Assembly (NCBI GenBank): GCA_027064665.1
Contig: JAMOPH010000410.1
Span: forward strand, 1-5,358
From: a bacterium
GTDB lineage: Bacteria > UBP14 > UBA6098 > B30-G16
Direction: 5' to 3'
Length of the DNA stretch: 5,358 bases
Made by a program: the position numbers and the translations under genes. Under the pieces are notes generated by a model. The model was not told the DNA's origin. It saw only the letters and a list, made by a program, of their open reading frames with translations, and ran no database searches. Below, piece after piece: positions 1-5,358 of this stretch (position 1 is the stretch's first letter; every line of letters begins with the position of its first letter).

Positions 1-141
1 AAGGAGCGGCTCGCATTCGGCGCCGTTGGCGATGTAGTGCTCAAAATCGGCGGCAAGTTTCACGGCGGCGGGGAAACCTCCACCGCCAGCCCCCACCACA
101 CCGGCATCGGCAACCGCTTTGACCAGCCTCTCTTTGTCCAT
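1..141 (-). CDS. RnfC/PduS-family electron-transfer flavoprotein, N-terminal fragment
   Basis: Only the first 47 codons are in the window; the gene runs off the left edge. The visible protein has a glycine-rich segment at residues 14-29 (GVVGAGGGGFPAAVKL), followed by NGAECEPLL at 39-47. This pairing is characteristic of the RnfC/PduS/PrdC group, which is related to the NADH- and FMN-binding 51-kDa subunit of complex I. Members pass electrons between NAD(H) or ferredoxin, flavin and iron-sulfur clusters, either at the membrane (Rnf) or in metabolic modules (PduS reduces cobalamin). The Gly-rich motif starts only 13 residues from the Met. That resembles PduS more than classical RnfC, which has an extra N-terminal domain. 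The usual GAGFPT reads GGGFPA here. The start is the ATG at 141, with a weak GGGAT about 12 bases upstream. The family is fairly sure; which member is not. Confidence 0.8.
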   Translation of the reverse strand, partial: MDKERLVKAVADAGVVGAGGGGFPAAVKLAADFEHYIANGAECEPLL

Positions 142-297
142 ATTCAGAATTTATCCCACGACAATCTGCGGCGCAACGACAAATTTCTTATAATCTTTCC
201 TCTGTGGAGAAAGAAAAACATCCACTTCTGACTTCTATGGAAGAAAAACCGGAAACTTGCAGAGACATTCCACCTATAGCGGTTTCTCTCCCTCACG
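142..297. other. Intergenic leader of the RnfC/PduS-like gene
   Basis: I see no gene here. Short open frames on either strand lack a ribosome-binding site and any recognisable family signature. The region lies between the palindromic element and the start at 141, so it probably carries the promoter and 5' leader of the RnfC/PduS-like gene. Small imperfect inverted repeats occur at about 196-214 (CTTTCCTC/GAGAAAG type) and 229-240 (CTTC/GAAG). They are too short to name as regulators. Confidence 0.5.
187..192 (-). promoter_or_regulatory. Possible -10 element for the RnfC/PduS-like gene
   Basis: The minus strand reads TATAAG here, five of six matches to the TATAAT consensus, preceded by GAT. 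It would give a leader of roughly 40 bases before the ATG at 141. The expected -35 position, around 210-216, has only a T-rich stretch and no good TTGACA match. It is a weak candidate based on position and the -10 hexamer alone. Confidence 0.2.
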
Positions 298-372
298 CCC
301 TTTGGTAAAAACTTTCCGGCGTTCGGAAATCTTTGATTTCCGAACGCCGAACCCAAAAGTTTTTAGGAAGGG
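298..372. repeat. Large nested palindrome (hairpin I)
   Basis: The core is a perfect 15-base inverted repeat (317-331 with 335-349) around a 3-base TTT loop; the arms read CGGCGTTCGGAAATC and its complement. Outside it, after a short asymmetric interruption, is a 10-base stem (306-315 with 356-365, TAAAAACTTT/AAAGTTTTTA). Beyond that is a 5-base stem (298-302 CCCTT with 368-372 AAGGG). The three nested stems span about 75 bases. The perfection and nesting exceed what chance gives, and indicate either a mobile-type palindromic repeat or a strong RNA structure. Confidence 0.8.
306..349 (-). terminator. Candidate rho-independent terminator of the dtd operon
   Basis: Read on the minus strand, downstream of dtd, the 15-base-pair stem (349-335 with 331-317, loop AAA) is followed by GAAAG and then TTTTT at 311-307. 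A strong stem with a nearby U-run, placed between the end of the operon and the next gene on the same strand, fits transcription termination. Two points are atypical. Five bases separate stem and U-run, and the U-run can itself pair with the upstream A-run in the outer stem. The near-symmetry means it could also act on the other strand. Confidence 0.4.
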
Positions 373-374
373 GG

Positions 375-415
375 TGCGGGGGAAAGCCCTTTTTTCAAAA
401 AGGGTTGCCCCCGCA
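375..415. repeat. Second palindrome (hairpin II), abutting the dtd stop codon
   Basis: The outer stem is 8 bases (375-382 TGCGGGGG with 408-415 CCCCCGCA). The inner stem is 7 bases (387-393 CCCTTTT with 398-404 AAAAGGG) around a 4-base loop. Between them is a small imperfect region, AAAG opposite TTG, that can partly pair. It starts two bases after hairpin I and ends four bases before the TAA of dtd (420-422). Neither strand has a U-run directly after the stem, so it is not a canonical terminator alone. The motif of GC block, A/T block and mirrored GC block resembles intergenic palindromic repeats I recall from unrelated genomes. That resemblance is from memory, not a search. Confidence 0.75.
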
Positions 416-419
416 AAAA

Positions 420-875
420 TTATCTTGAGCGTTTCGCTTTGCTGTCCAGCCAGATTGTGACGGGACCATCGTTCTCAATTCTGACGAGCATATGAGCGCC
501 GAACACCCCGGTCCGAACCGGAATCTGCTGGGATTTTATGAGTTCAACGAAGGCATCAAACAGTTTCTGCGCCTGTGCCGGTTCCATAGCATTGTCAAAT
601 GAGGGTCTGTTGCCACGGGTTGTGTCGGCGCACAGGGTGAATTGAGACACCGCCAGAATCTCGCCGCCGACATCCTTTATGGAAAGGTTCATTTTGCCGT
701 CGGGGTCCTCAAACACACGGAGATTTGCCACCTTGCGGGCTAATTTAACCACATCGTCGGAGTTGTCCTCCGAGCACACCCCCACCAACACGACAAAACC
801 CTTACCAATCTGCGCCACCGGGTTGCCATCCACCTCAACCGAGCCGGAGCGCACCCTTTGAACAAGCGCTATCAT
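420..875 (-). CDS. dtd: D-aminoacyl-tRNA deacylase
   Basis: This cytoplasmic proofreading enzyme hydrolyses the ester bond of D-aminoacyl-tRNAs (and glycyl-tRNA(Ala)), so that D-amino acids do not enter translation and tRNA is recycled. The 151-residue protein aligns over its length with the DTD family. It begins MIALVQRV, carries the active-site motif SQFTLCAD at residues 77-84 and the RGNRPSF segment at 87-93, and ends with the Gly-cisPro motif NDGPVT at 135-140 (G137-P138). This motif rejects L-aminoacyl groups in the homodimer. A tail of about eight basic or polar residues follows the usual IWL end. The ATG at 875 follows a strong GGGAGGG site (879-885) at four bases. The gene starts 20 bases after the upstream gene's stop, so it is probably co-transcribed as the last gene of the unit. 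The two palindromes follow. Confidence 0.97.
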   Translation of the reverse strand: MIALVQRVRSGSVEVDGNPVAQIGKGFVVLVGVCSEDNSDDVVKLARKVANLRVFEDPDGKMNLSIKDVGGEILAVSQFTLCADTTRGNRPSFDNAMEPAQAQKLFDAFVELIKSQQIPVRTGVFGAHMLVRIENDGPVTIWLDSKAKRSR

Positions 876-895
876 CTGCCCTCCCGAAATTTTAT

Positions 896-1801
896 CTATT
901 CATACAGCGAGCGGCTCCGGGGCGCAAGTATTCTTTTATCGCCGGGGTTTGCGGGCTGGCTTTTGCCAAATGCGGGATGATACACAATTCCGGTGCTCCA
1001 CATCCACAGTGAGGGTTCCTCAGGGATTTTCACGCCGGCGATTATTGAAAACTGCTTTATTTTCACCTCAAAATCGGCGAACCCAAGATATCCGCTCTCC
1101 CATCCGGCACGACAGCGGAAAAGACCACCACAGCAATACGGCGTCGCATAGAACGCACGCCAGAAATTGTCCCCATACCAGCCACGAGTTCTCAGATGGC
1201 GCATAACCCCCACCTGCCCGAAGGGGGAATCAATCAGAACCTCGCCCACCACAAGAGTGGAAAGAGTCTCCGGCGCACTGGAACCTGACAACCCGCTAAA
1301 CCGAATCTCCGTCGGCGTGGCAAAATCGCCAGCCATAAGTTTCCCGTGGAAAAAGTAATCGCATCCCTTGCAGATGAAGGCAACAGAATCCACCTGCACC
1401 CCGACACCATATGTCGGGACAAAGCGGGTGTAGGTGCCCCTCGTCAGGTTGGACGATGTCTGCCCGGAGATATTGCGCAGGTCAACCCTGTCGTAGGTTC
1501 CGCCGCCCCAGAGCAGAACTTTCGCCGGGAATTTTTCGGCAAATCTGACCCTGAACAGCCCGACTCCGCCGTAGGTGCTCCACTCATCAGTAATCTGGTA
1601 GGTGTAAACAGTGGGTTCAAACGCCAGATTTTTGTTTATATCCAGCGAGACGCCGGCAAAAAGGTCTCCGCCCAGAAGCGCATCGCGGAACTCAACATAC
1701 GCCAGATTCAGTCTCGGCGAGAACAGACAATTGCTGCAATAGCCATATGAACCCACAATCCACACCGCCAGCGCCGTTATTAAAATTGCCCTCTTTATCA
1801 T
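896..1801 (-). CDS. Exported beta-rich protein, probable outer-membrane beta-barrel
   Basis: I do not recognise a named family. The 301-residue protein starts with a signal peptide: MIKR, then a hydrophobic stretch at 5-17 and GSYGYC at 17-22. Most of the rest consists of alternating, aromatic-rich stretches typical of transmembrane beta-strands (for example LAYVEFRD 33-40, AFEPTVYTY 60-68, VGLFRVRF 80-87, VKIKQFSIIAGVKI 246-259, TGIVYHPAF 270-278). Seven cysteines, including CSNC at 22-25, CKGC at 144-147 and a cluster at 223, 224 and 230, are unusual for a barrel. The start chosen is the ATG at 1801, preceded by AAGGAGGA. An in-frame ATG at 1837 would add 12 polar residues before the signal and overlap the upstream gene. 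The gap to the upstream gene is 22 bases. A barrel is inferred from composition; a non-barrel periplasmic beta protein is possible. Confidence 0.7.
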   Translation of the reverse strand: MIKRAILITALAVWIVGSYGYCSNCLFSPRLNLAYVEFRDALLGGDLFAGVSLDINKNLAFEPTVYTYQITDEWSTYGGVGLFRVRFAEKFPAKVLLWGGGTYDRVDLRNISGQTSSNLTRGTYTRFVPTYGVGVQVDSVAFICKGCDYFFHGKLMAGDFATPTEIRFSGLSGSSAPETLSTLVVGEVLIDSPFGQVGVMRHLRTRGWYGDNFWRAFYATPYCCGGLFRCRAGWESGYLGFADFEVKIKQFSIIAGVKIPEEPSLWMWSTGIVYHPAFGKSQPANPGDKRILAPRSRSLYE

Positions 1802-1805
1802 AATA

Positions 1806-1813
1806 TCCTCCTT
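1806..1813 (-). promoter_or_regulatory. Ribosome-binding site fixing the start at 1801
   Basis: The minus strand reads AAGGAGGA here, a near-perfect Shine-Dalgarno sequence, with four to five bases to the ATG at 1801. It decides between that start and the in-frame ATG at 1837. The downstream ATG also places the signal peptide directly at the N-terminus. Confidence 0.85.
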
Positions 1814-1823
1814 CAAGAGGCGG

Positions 1824-4151
1824 TTATCTGAGCACAATTATATAGCCGTGGGTCTTGCCTGAGACCCAGTAATACACCCCGGCAGGCACGGGGTTCCCGT
1901 CGGAGTCTGTAAGGTCCCACGAGACCACACCGAAGGCGTTGGGCTCAAGTTTCACCACAAATCGCCCCGAACGAGTAAATATTTTGACCTCATCGGCTAT
2001 GCAGGAGAAAAGCACCGAGTTCGTGCCGTCGGCAAGAATTGCCTGGACATCGGTTTTCGGTGTGCAGCCCGTGCCAAAACAGGACGCACTGACGGGGATA
2101 TCAACCACCGCCGCATCACAGCAGACCCCACCCACCGGGCAGAAGGTAATGTGCAGGGTGTCAACCATATCCCCGGTGCCGAGGCTGTCAAGACATATCC
2201 GCCCGACGAGGGAATCGGTCAGGGTATCGCCGATATTGATTTGTCCCAACTGGAAATGAACGCCCTCGGTCCATCGGATATCACATATCTCAAACTGCCC
2301 GCCGGGGCAGGTGTTGAGCAGAATTTTGAAATCTGCACAGACAGTTGTGTCGCAGGTCTCGCCGAAATCAATCCCCGGCGGCTGGGACACCACAAACGGC
2401 TGAGCACATCCCCATCCCAAAAGATGGTCGGAGAAGAATCCGAAGTTCCCATACAGCATCAGCGGAACCGAGACAGAACCCGCATACTCCGGCGTGAACC
2501 TCACGCTCAGGTATGTGGTCTCCCCCGGCGAGATTGAGACTATGTCGTTGAGAATCTCAAAGGGCGGATATGTGAGCAGCGAGTCCACCTCAAGGGCGAT
2601 ATCCGAGCAGTTGACCACGCCCACAATTCCCTGCGCCACACATCCAACGGGGCAGTAAAGTGTGCCGGGCTGCTGGAAAATATCAAAACAGGTTCCGCAC
2701 AGGGGCACACACACCGGCGCCGAAATTCCGAGGGAATTGCCGGCGGTATCCTCAAGCGCCGAAAGGTCCACGCACACCGAATCCACGCCGGCAAGGTCAA
2801 CCGCCTGCTTTATAATCCAGAGGGTCTCCCCCGGAACCGAGTTCCAGCGAGGATAGATATTTGACGGCATATCGGGAGTGATGCTAACCGCCCCCGAGAC
2901 CAACTCGGTGAACACCACGGCAAAGGAATCCGGCACCCAGTCCATAAGGCATCCGTGGGGAACCAGAACAGAGGCAGTTTCCGGCGCCGAAGTGTCAAAG
3001 ACAAAAGTGTCTGCGAGCCAGTTGTTCGGTATGCCATCGCCGTTGTTCCACACAACCCGCAGACCTATATGCGCCTGCCGGGATTCAGGATTTGCCGGGT
3101 CCCGCTGGAAAACCGATGCCCTATACTGATGGTGAACGCCGTAGTATCCCCCGCTGGCTGTTCTGTCGTCGGAGACGCCCGCTGGAAGATACGGCGAAAG
3201 CGGGTCAATCAGCGAATAGTGCCCCTCGGAATAGGCATCAAGGCACCACTCGGCAAGATTTCCGCCCATAGAAAGGCATCCCGCCGGGCTTCTATCAAGC
3301 ACGAACGCCTGCGGGATACCCGGTCCGCCGCCGAAGGTGTCCGGGGCACATTGAAAATCATCGCCCACATTTGCGGTGAGAGAATCGGGGAAATCCGGGA
3401 TGCAGAACTCATCGCCCCACGGGAAAATCCATCCGGTGTTCAGCCGTGCGGCGACCTCCCATTGAGCACGGGTTGGCAGAGTTCCGCCGCACCAGTGAGC
3501 ATACGCCAGCGCCTCGTAAAATGTGATATTCCGCACCGGCATCTGCGGGTCGGAGCAGATAACATCGCTTCCGTCAAGGGAATGCGCCCGACGAAAATTC
3601 CAGCCCGCAAGGGCATCGGCGGGATTGTCCACCTCCCACTCGCTCAACTCCCAGAGGGTGGAATCCTCATATCCCCCGGCGGCAACAAACCTTGCAAACA
3701 GCGAACAGGGTTCCTCAATCGTGCGGATTGTGAACGAGTCCACATAGACCCATCTGTCCGGGCGGGCTCTGTGAACAAAGCCCGTGTCTGCACTGGAGTT
3801 GACAAGCCAGATGCTGTCGCCGACATCGGCACCGATGTGGAACCATCCGCCGGGAATCATCACCTTGAAAGAATCCAGCGGAACTATATCGTAGGTAGAG
3901 ATGGTTTCAATCGGCGTCCACACCACAAACAGCGAGCCGCACGCCGGAACGGGAATGTCCATAACGATAACGGAGTCAAACACACCGGACATAATGGTGT
4001 CCCTGCAGGCGATAATTCTGGCATAGCCGCCGATATCCACGGGGGAAATCCTCACCGTGGCGGAATCCCCGTGTTGGCTCACGGAGACGGAAATGTCCGC
4101 CCCGGCTATGCCGACCAGAATAACACCTGCAAGTATCACAATCTTTCTCAT
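1824..4151 (-). CDS. Exported FGE-like (SUMF1-fold) multidomain protein with FlgD-Ig-type C-terminus
   Basis: This is a 775-residue secreted or surface protein. A signal peptide (about 1-18) precedes a small beta domain (about 19-90). A formylglycine-generating-enzyme/SUMF1-type domain follows at about 98-368. Its landmarks are IPGGWFHIG (99-107), PVRNITFYEALAYAHWCGG (205-223), LPTRAQWEVAAR (225-236), FPWGDE (243-248), GGNLAEWC (296-303) and HIGLRVV (361-367). In true FGEs the catalytic cysteine pair lies before the final R-A-R/GFR region; here that stretch (334-349, GGYYGVHHQYRASVFQ) has no Cys. Oxidase activity is therefore unlikely, and a structural or binding role for this lectin-like fold is more probable. 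Residues about 380-485 look Ig-like and 486-696 like two ASH-type modules, very rich in Cys. A FlgD-Ig-type domain (about 700-775, with WDLTDSDGNPVPAGVYYW) ends the protein. AAGGGG (4159-4164) lies seven bases before the ATG. The gap to the upstream gene is 20 bases. Domain calls are by eye; the ligand is unknown. Confidence 0.85.
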   Translation of the reverse strand: MRKIVILAGVILVGIAGADISVSVSQHGDSATVRISPVDIGGYARIIACRDTIMSGVFDSVIVMDIPVPACGSLFVVWTPIETISTYDIVPLDSFKVMIPGGWFHIGADVGDSIWLVNSSADTGFVHRARPDRWVYVDSFTIRTIEEPCSLFARFVAAGGYEDSTLWELSEWEVDNPADALAGWNFRRAHSLDGSDVICSDPQMPVRNITFYEALAYAHWCGGTLPTRAQWEVAARLNTGWIFPWGDEFCIPDFPDSLTANVGDDFQCAPDTFGGGPGIPQAFVLDRSPAGCLSMGGNLAEWCLDAYSEGHYSLIDPLSPYLPAGVSDDRTASGGYYGVHHQYRASVFQRDPANPESRQAHIGLRVVWNNGDGIPNNWLADTFVFDTSAPETASVLVPHGCLMDWVPDSFAVVFTELVSGAVSITPDMPSNIYPRWNSVPGETLWIIKQAVDLAGVDSVCVDLSALEDTAGNSLGISAPVCVPLCGTCFDIFQQPGTLYCPVGCVAQGIVGVVNCSDIALEVDSLLTYPPFEILNDIVSISPGETTYLSVRFTPEYAGSVSVPLMLYGNFGFFSDHLLGWGCAQPFVVSQPPGIDFGETCDTTVCADFKILLNTCPGGQFEICDIRWTEGVHFQLGQINIGDTLTDSLVGRICLDSLGTGDMVDTLHITFCPVGGVCCDAAVVDIPVSASCFGTGCTPKTDVQAILADGTNSVLFSCIADEVKIFTRSGRFVVKLEPNAFGVVSWDLTDSDGNPVPAGVYYWVSGKTHGYIIVLR

Positions 4152-4171
4152 ATCAAAACCCCTTGTTTGTT

Positions 4172-5358
4172 TTATCGGATAACCTGCACAGGCAGGGAAT
4201 ACCTTTCATCCTCGGCGGCGAAAACGACCCAGTATCTGCCCGAAGGCACCATCCCGCCATCTGAATCCGTGCCATCCCAGATTATTCTATAAACGCCCAC
4301 GGGCATAACCGCATCAAACAACTGCCTCACAATTCTGCCGCCCTCGTTGACCACATACATCCTGACTTTCTGGCGTGCTGCGTTTTCCACCTCAATGGCG
4401 ACAGAGGAGTTGAACGGGTTTGGATATGCGCCCACAATTGTTGTCGTCTGCGGCTTGCGGTGTTCGGGCTCAATCTCTGTGGGGTTATAGACCCACACTA
4501 AAATTTTCGCCTCGGTCTGTCCACCGAAACCATCATCGGCGACCACCGCCAGAGTGTCCGGCACGCCGGGGAAATTGGTGTAATTAGCCGAGGGCATAAC
4601 CCTCAAATAGGAGCCGTAGTTTATCACCGAATACTCCCCTGAATTCGTTATTGAGTAGTTGAGGAAACTGACTGCATCGCCGTCAATGTCAACGAAATCG
4701 TCTGCGGAGACTGCCACGGTGTCCCCTCCCCTCGGAATCCACAGGTCAAACGGCACGGTGGCAGCCCGGGGAGGATGATTGGGGATATTTATGCTGACCA
4801 CATACCCCGCCGTGTCGTGGCAGTCGGAGTAGTAGATTGTGTCGGTGTAGGCTCCCCGTGGGACGGTATAGACATCCCCGTTGACCATTCCGCTGGGGTT
4901 GACATCAAGCCAGAACAGTTCGTCAGCGCTCCAGAAGCCGCAGTCGCACTCGTCCACATCGCCGCCTAAAAGTTTGAATCCCACATAGTCGCCACAGCCG
5001 GAGGACACATAGACGCTTATGCTTCCCGCCGATATCGCCGCCGAATCCACGCAGGAGAACCCGGCAGAGGAATCAAACCCGACAATTCCGGCAAAAGTGT
5101 TCATCACATCCACAGAGACCGTCAAAGTGCAGGCGGCGCCGCAGCCTGCCGCCTCGGAAACCAGAACCAGAATTTCGTTTCCGCCGACATCGCAGTTTGT
5201 GGGGCAGTCCCAATACAGCGTGCCCGCAGGAGTGACCTCAACATCGGCGGGTCCGGAAAGGACGGAGAACACAAGCGAATCCCCTTCCCGGTCGGAGACC
5301 GAATCGCCCAGATACGCCACAAACGGGCAGGAATCTTCATAGGCGACAAGGGCAACTG
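4172..5358 (-). CDS. Large surface protein, C-terminal part: cadherin/Ig-like modules and T9SS/FlgD-type C-terminal domain
   Basis: The reading frame is open to the right edge, so the gene starts outside the window; 394 residues are visible (numbered from the first complete codon). A GTG at 5320 is internal, because the frame continues through it and the sequence before it is already domain-like. Residues 1-83 form an Ig/cadherin-like module (VSDREGDSLVF at 19-29), and 84-192 an unassigned beta-rich, Cys-containing stretch. A second cadherin-like module covers 193-290, with paired acidic motifs DDFVDIDGDAV (220-230) and ADDGFGG (273-279) that could bind calcium. A short linker leads to YPNPFNSS (311-318) and a FlgD-Ig/type-A-sorting-like domain ending WDGTDSDGGMVPSGRYWVV. 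Such C-terminal domains mark export and surface attachment in T9SS-using and related bacteria. All ten visible Cys lie before residue 180. It is likely an adhesin-like or matrix protein; the ligand is not deducible. Confidence 0.85.
   Translation of the reverse strand, partial: VALVAYEDSCPFVAYLGDSVSDREGDSLVFSVLSGPADVEVTPAGTLYWDCPTNCDVGGNEILVLVSEAAGCGAACTLTVSVDVMNTFAGIVGFDSSAGFSCVDSAAISAGSISVYVSSGCGDYVGFKLLGGDVDECDCGFWSADELFWLDVNPSGMVNGDVYTVPRGAYTDTIYYSDCHDTAGYVVSINIPNHPPRAATVPFDLWIPRGGDTVAVSADDFVDIDGDAVSFLNYSITNSGEYSVINYGSYLRVMPSANYTNFPGVPDTLAVVADDGFGGQTEAKILVWVYNPTEIEPEHRKPQTTTIVGAYPNPFNSSVAIEVENAARQKVRMYVVNEGGRIVRQLFDAVMPVGVYRIIWDGTDSDGGMVPSGRYWVVFAAEDERYSLPVQVIR

Noticed and set aside
298..415. 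CRISPR repeats or an array
   Set aside because: There are two different palindromes rather than regularly spaced identical repeats, and there are no spacers.
144..460. Short open frames of 60-70 codons on both strands in the intergenic region
   Set aside because: They run through the palindromes, overlap each other, and lack ribosome-binding sites and protein-like composition.
1346..1750. A 134-codon plus-strand frame within the putative outer-membrane protein gene
   Set aside because: It is fully antisense to a gene with a signal peptide and a perfect ribosome-binding site. I see no domain or start signal of its own.
1802..1837. Upstream ATG at 1837 as the start of the outer-membrane protein gene
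   Set aside because: It would place 12 polar residues before the signal peptide and overlap the previous stop. The ATG at 1801 has a near-perfect ribosome-binding site.
3050..3160. Diversity-generating retroelement variable region at the end of the lectin-like SUMF1 fold
   Set aside because: This fold is a known DGR target. However, the segment is not at the protein's C-terminus, and no template repeat or reverse transcriptase is present in the window. I see no near-duplicate of the segment differing at adenines.
2955..4292. A 445-codon open frame on the plus strand, antisense to the SUMF1-fold gene
   Set aside because: Its codons align exactly with those of the sense gene, so it stays open because the sense gene rarely uses TTA, CTA or TCA. 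The product is Arg/Gly/His-rich without domain signatures. The sense frame has a signal peptide, recognisable domains and a ribosome-binding site.
5318..5320. GTG at 5320 as the true start of the rightmost gene
   Set aside because: The frame is open to the window edge with sequence typical of the same module, and no signal peptide or ribosome-binding site is present. The gene is truncated by the window.

Overview
The window comes from a Gram-negative-type bacterium with a secreted and outer-membrane proteome. Two consecutive genes encode large beta-rich exported proteins ending in the FlgD-Ig/type 9-like C-terminal domain. Such domains are common in Bacteroidetes-Chlorobi-Fibrobacteres relatives and in uncultured phyla such as WOR-3/Stahlbacteria, TA06 and Cloacimonadota. 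Coding DNA is moderately GC-rich. I cannot place the organism more precisely; an uncultured candidate-phylum bacterium is my best inference.

Every supported gene lies on the minus strand, so the window reads right to left. (1) 5358-4172 is the C-terminal part of a large surface protein with cadherin/Ig-like modules and a PNPFN-type C-terminal domain. (2) 4151-1824 is a 775-residue exported protein. It has a formylglycine-generating-enzyme-like (SUMF1) domain without the catalytic cysteines, then Cys-rich Ig/ASH-like modules and a second FlgD-like C-terminal domain. (3) 1801-896 is a 301-residue exported beta-rich protein, probably an outer-membrane barrel. (4) 875-420 is dtd, D-aminoacyl-tRNA deacylase. 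The intergenic gaps are about 20 bases, so these four genes probably form one transcription unit. (5) After a 278-base intergenic region, 141-1 holds the first 47 codons of an RnfC/PduS-like flavin/iron-sulfur electron-transfer protein.

The intergenic region 142-419 holds the most distinctive non-coding structure. Two adjacent palindromes lie within about 298-415, starting five bases beyond the dtd stop codon. They look like a dispersed palindromic repeat, part of which may act as the operon's terminator. The rest of the region (142-297) presumably carries the promoter and leader of the RnfC/PduS-like gene.

Genes 1-3 look like a surface or envelope unit: two modular secreted proteins with related C-terminal sorting-type domains and one probable outer-membrane protein, all rich in cysteine. 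dtd is a housekeeping quality-control gene at the end of the same unit. No complete, clearly new defence or mobile system is visible. The leads worth pursuing are the inactive-looking FGE-like surface protein, its neighbours, and the composite palindrome.
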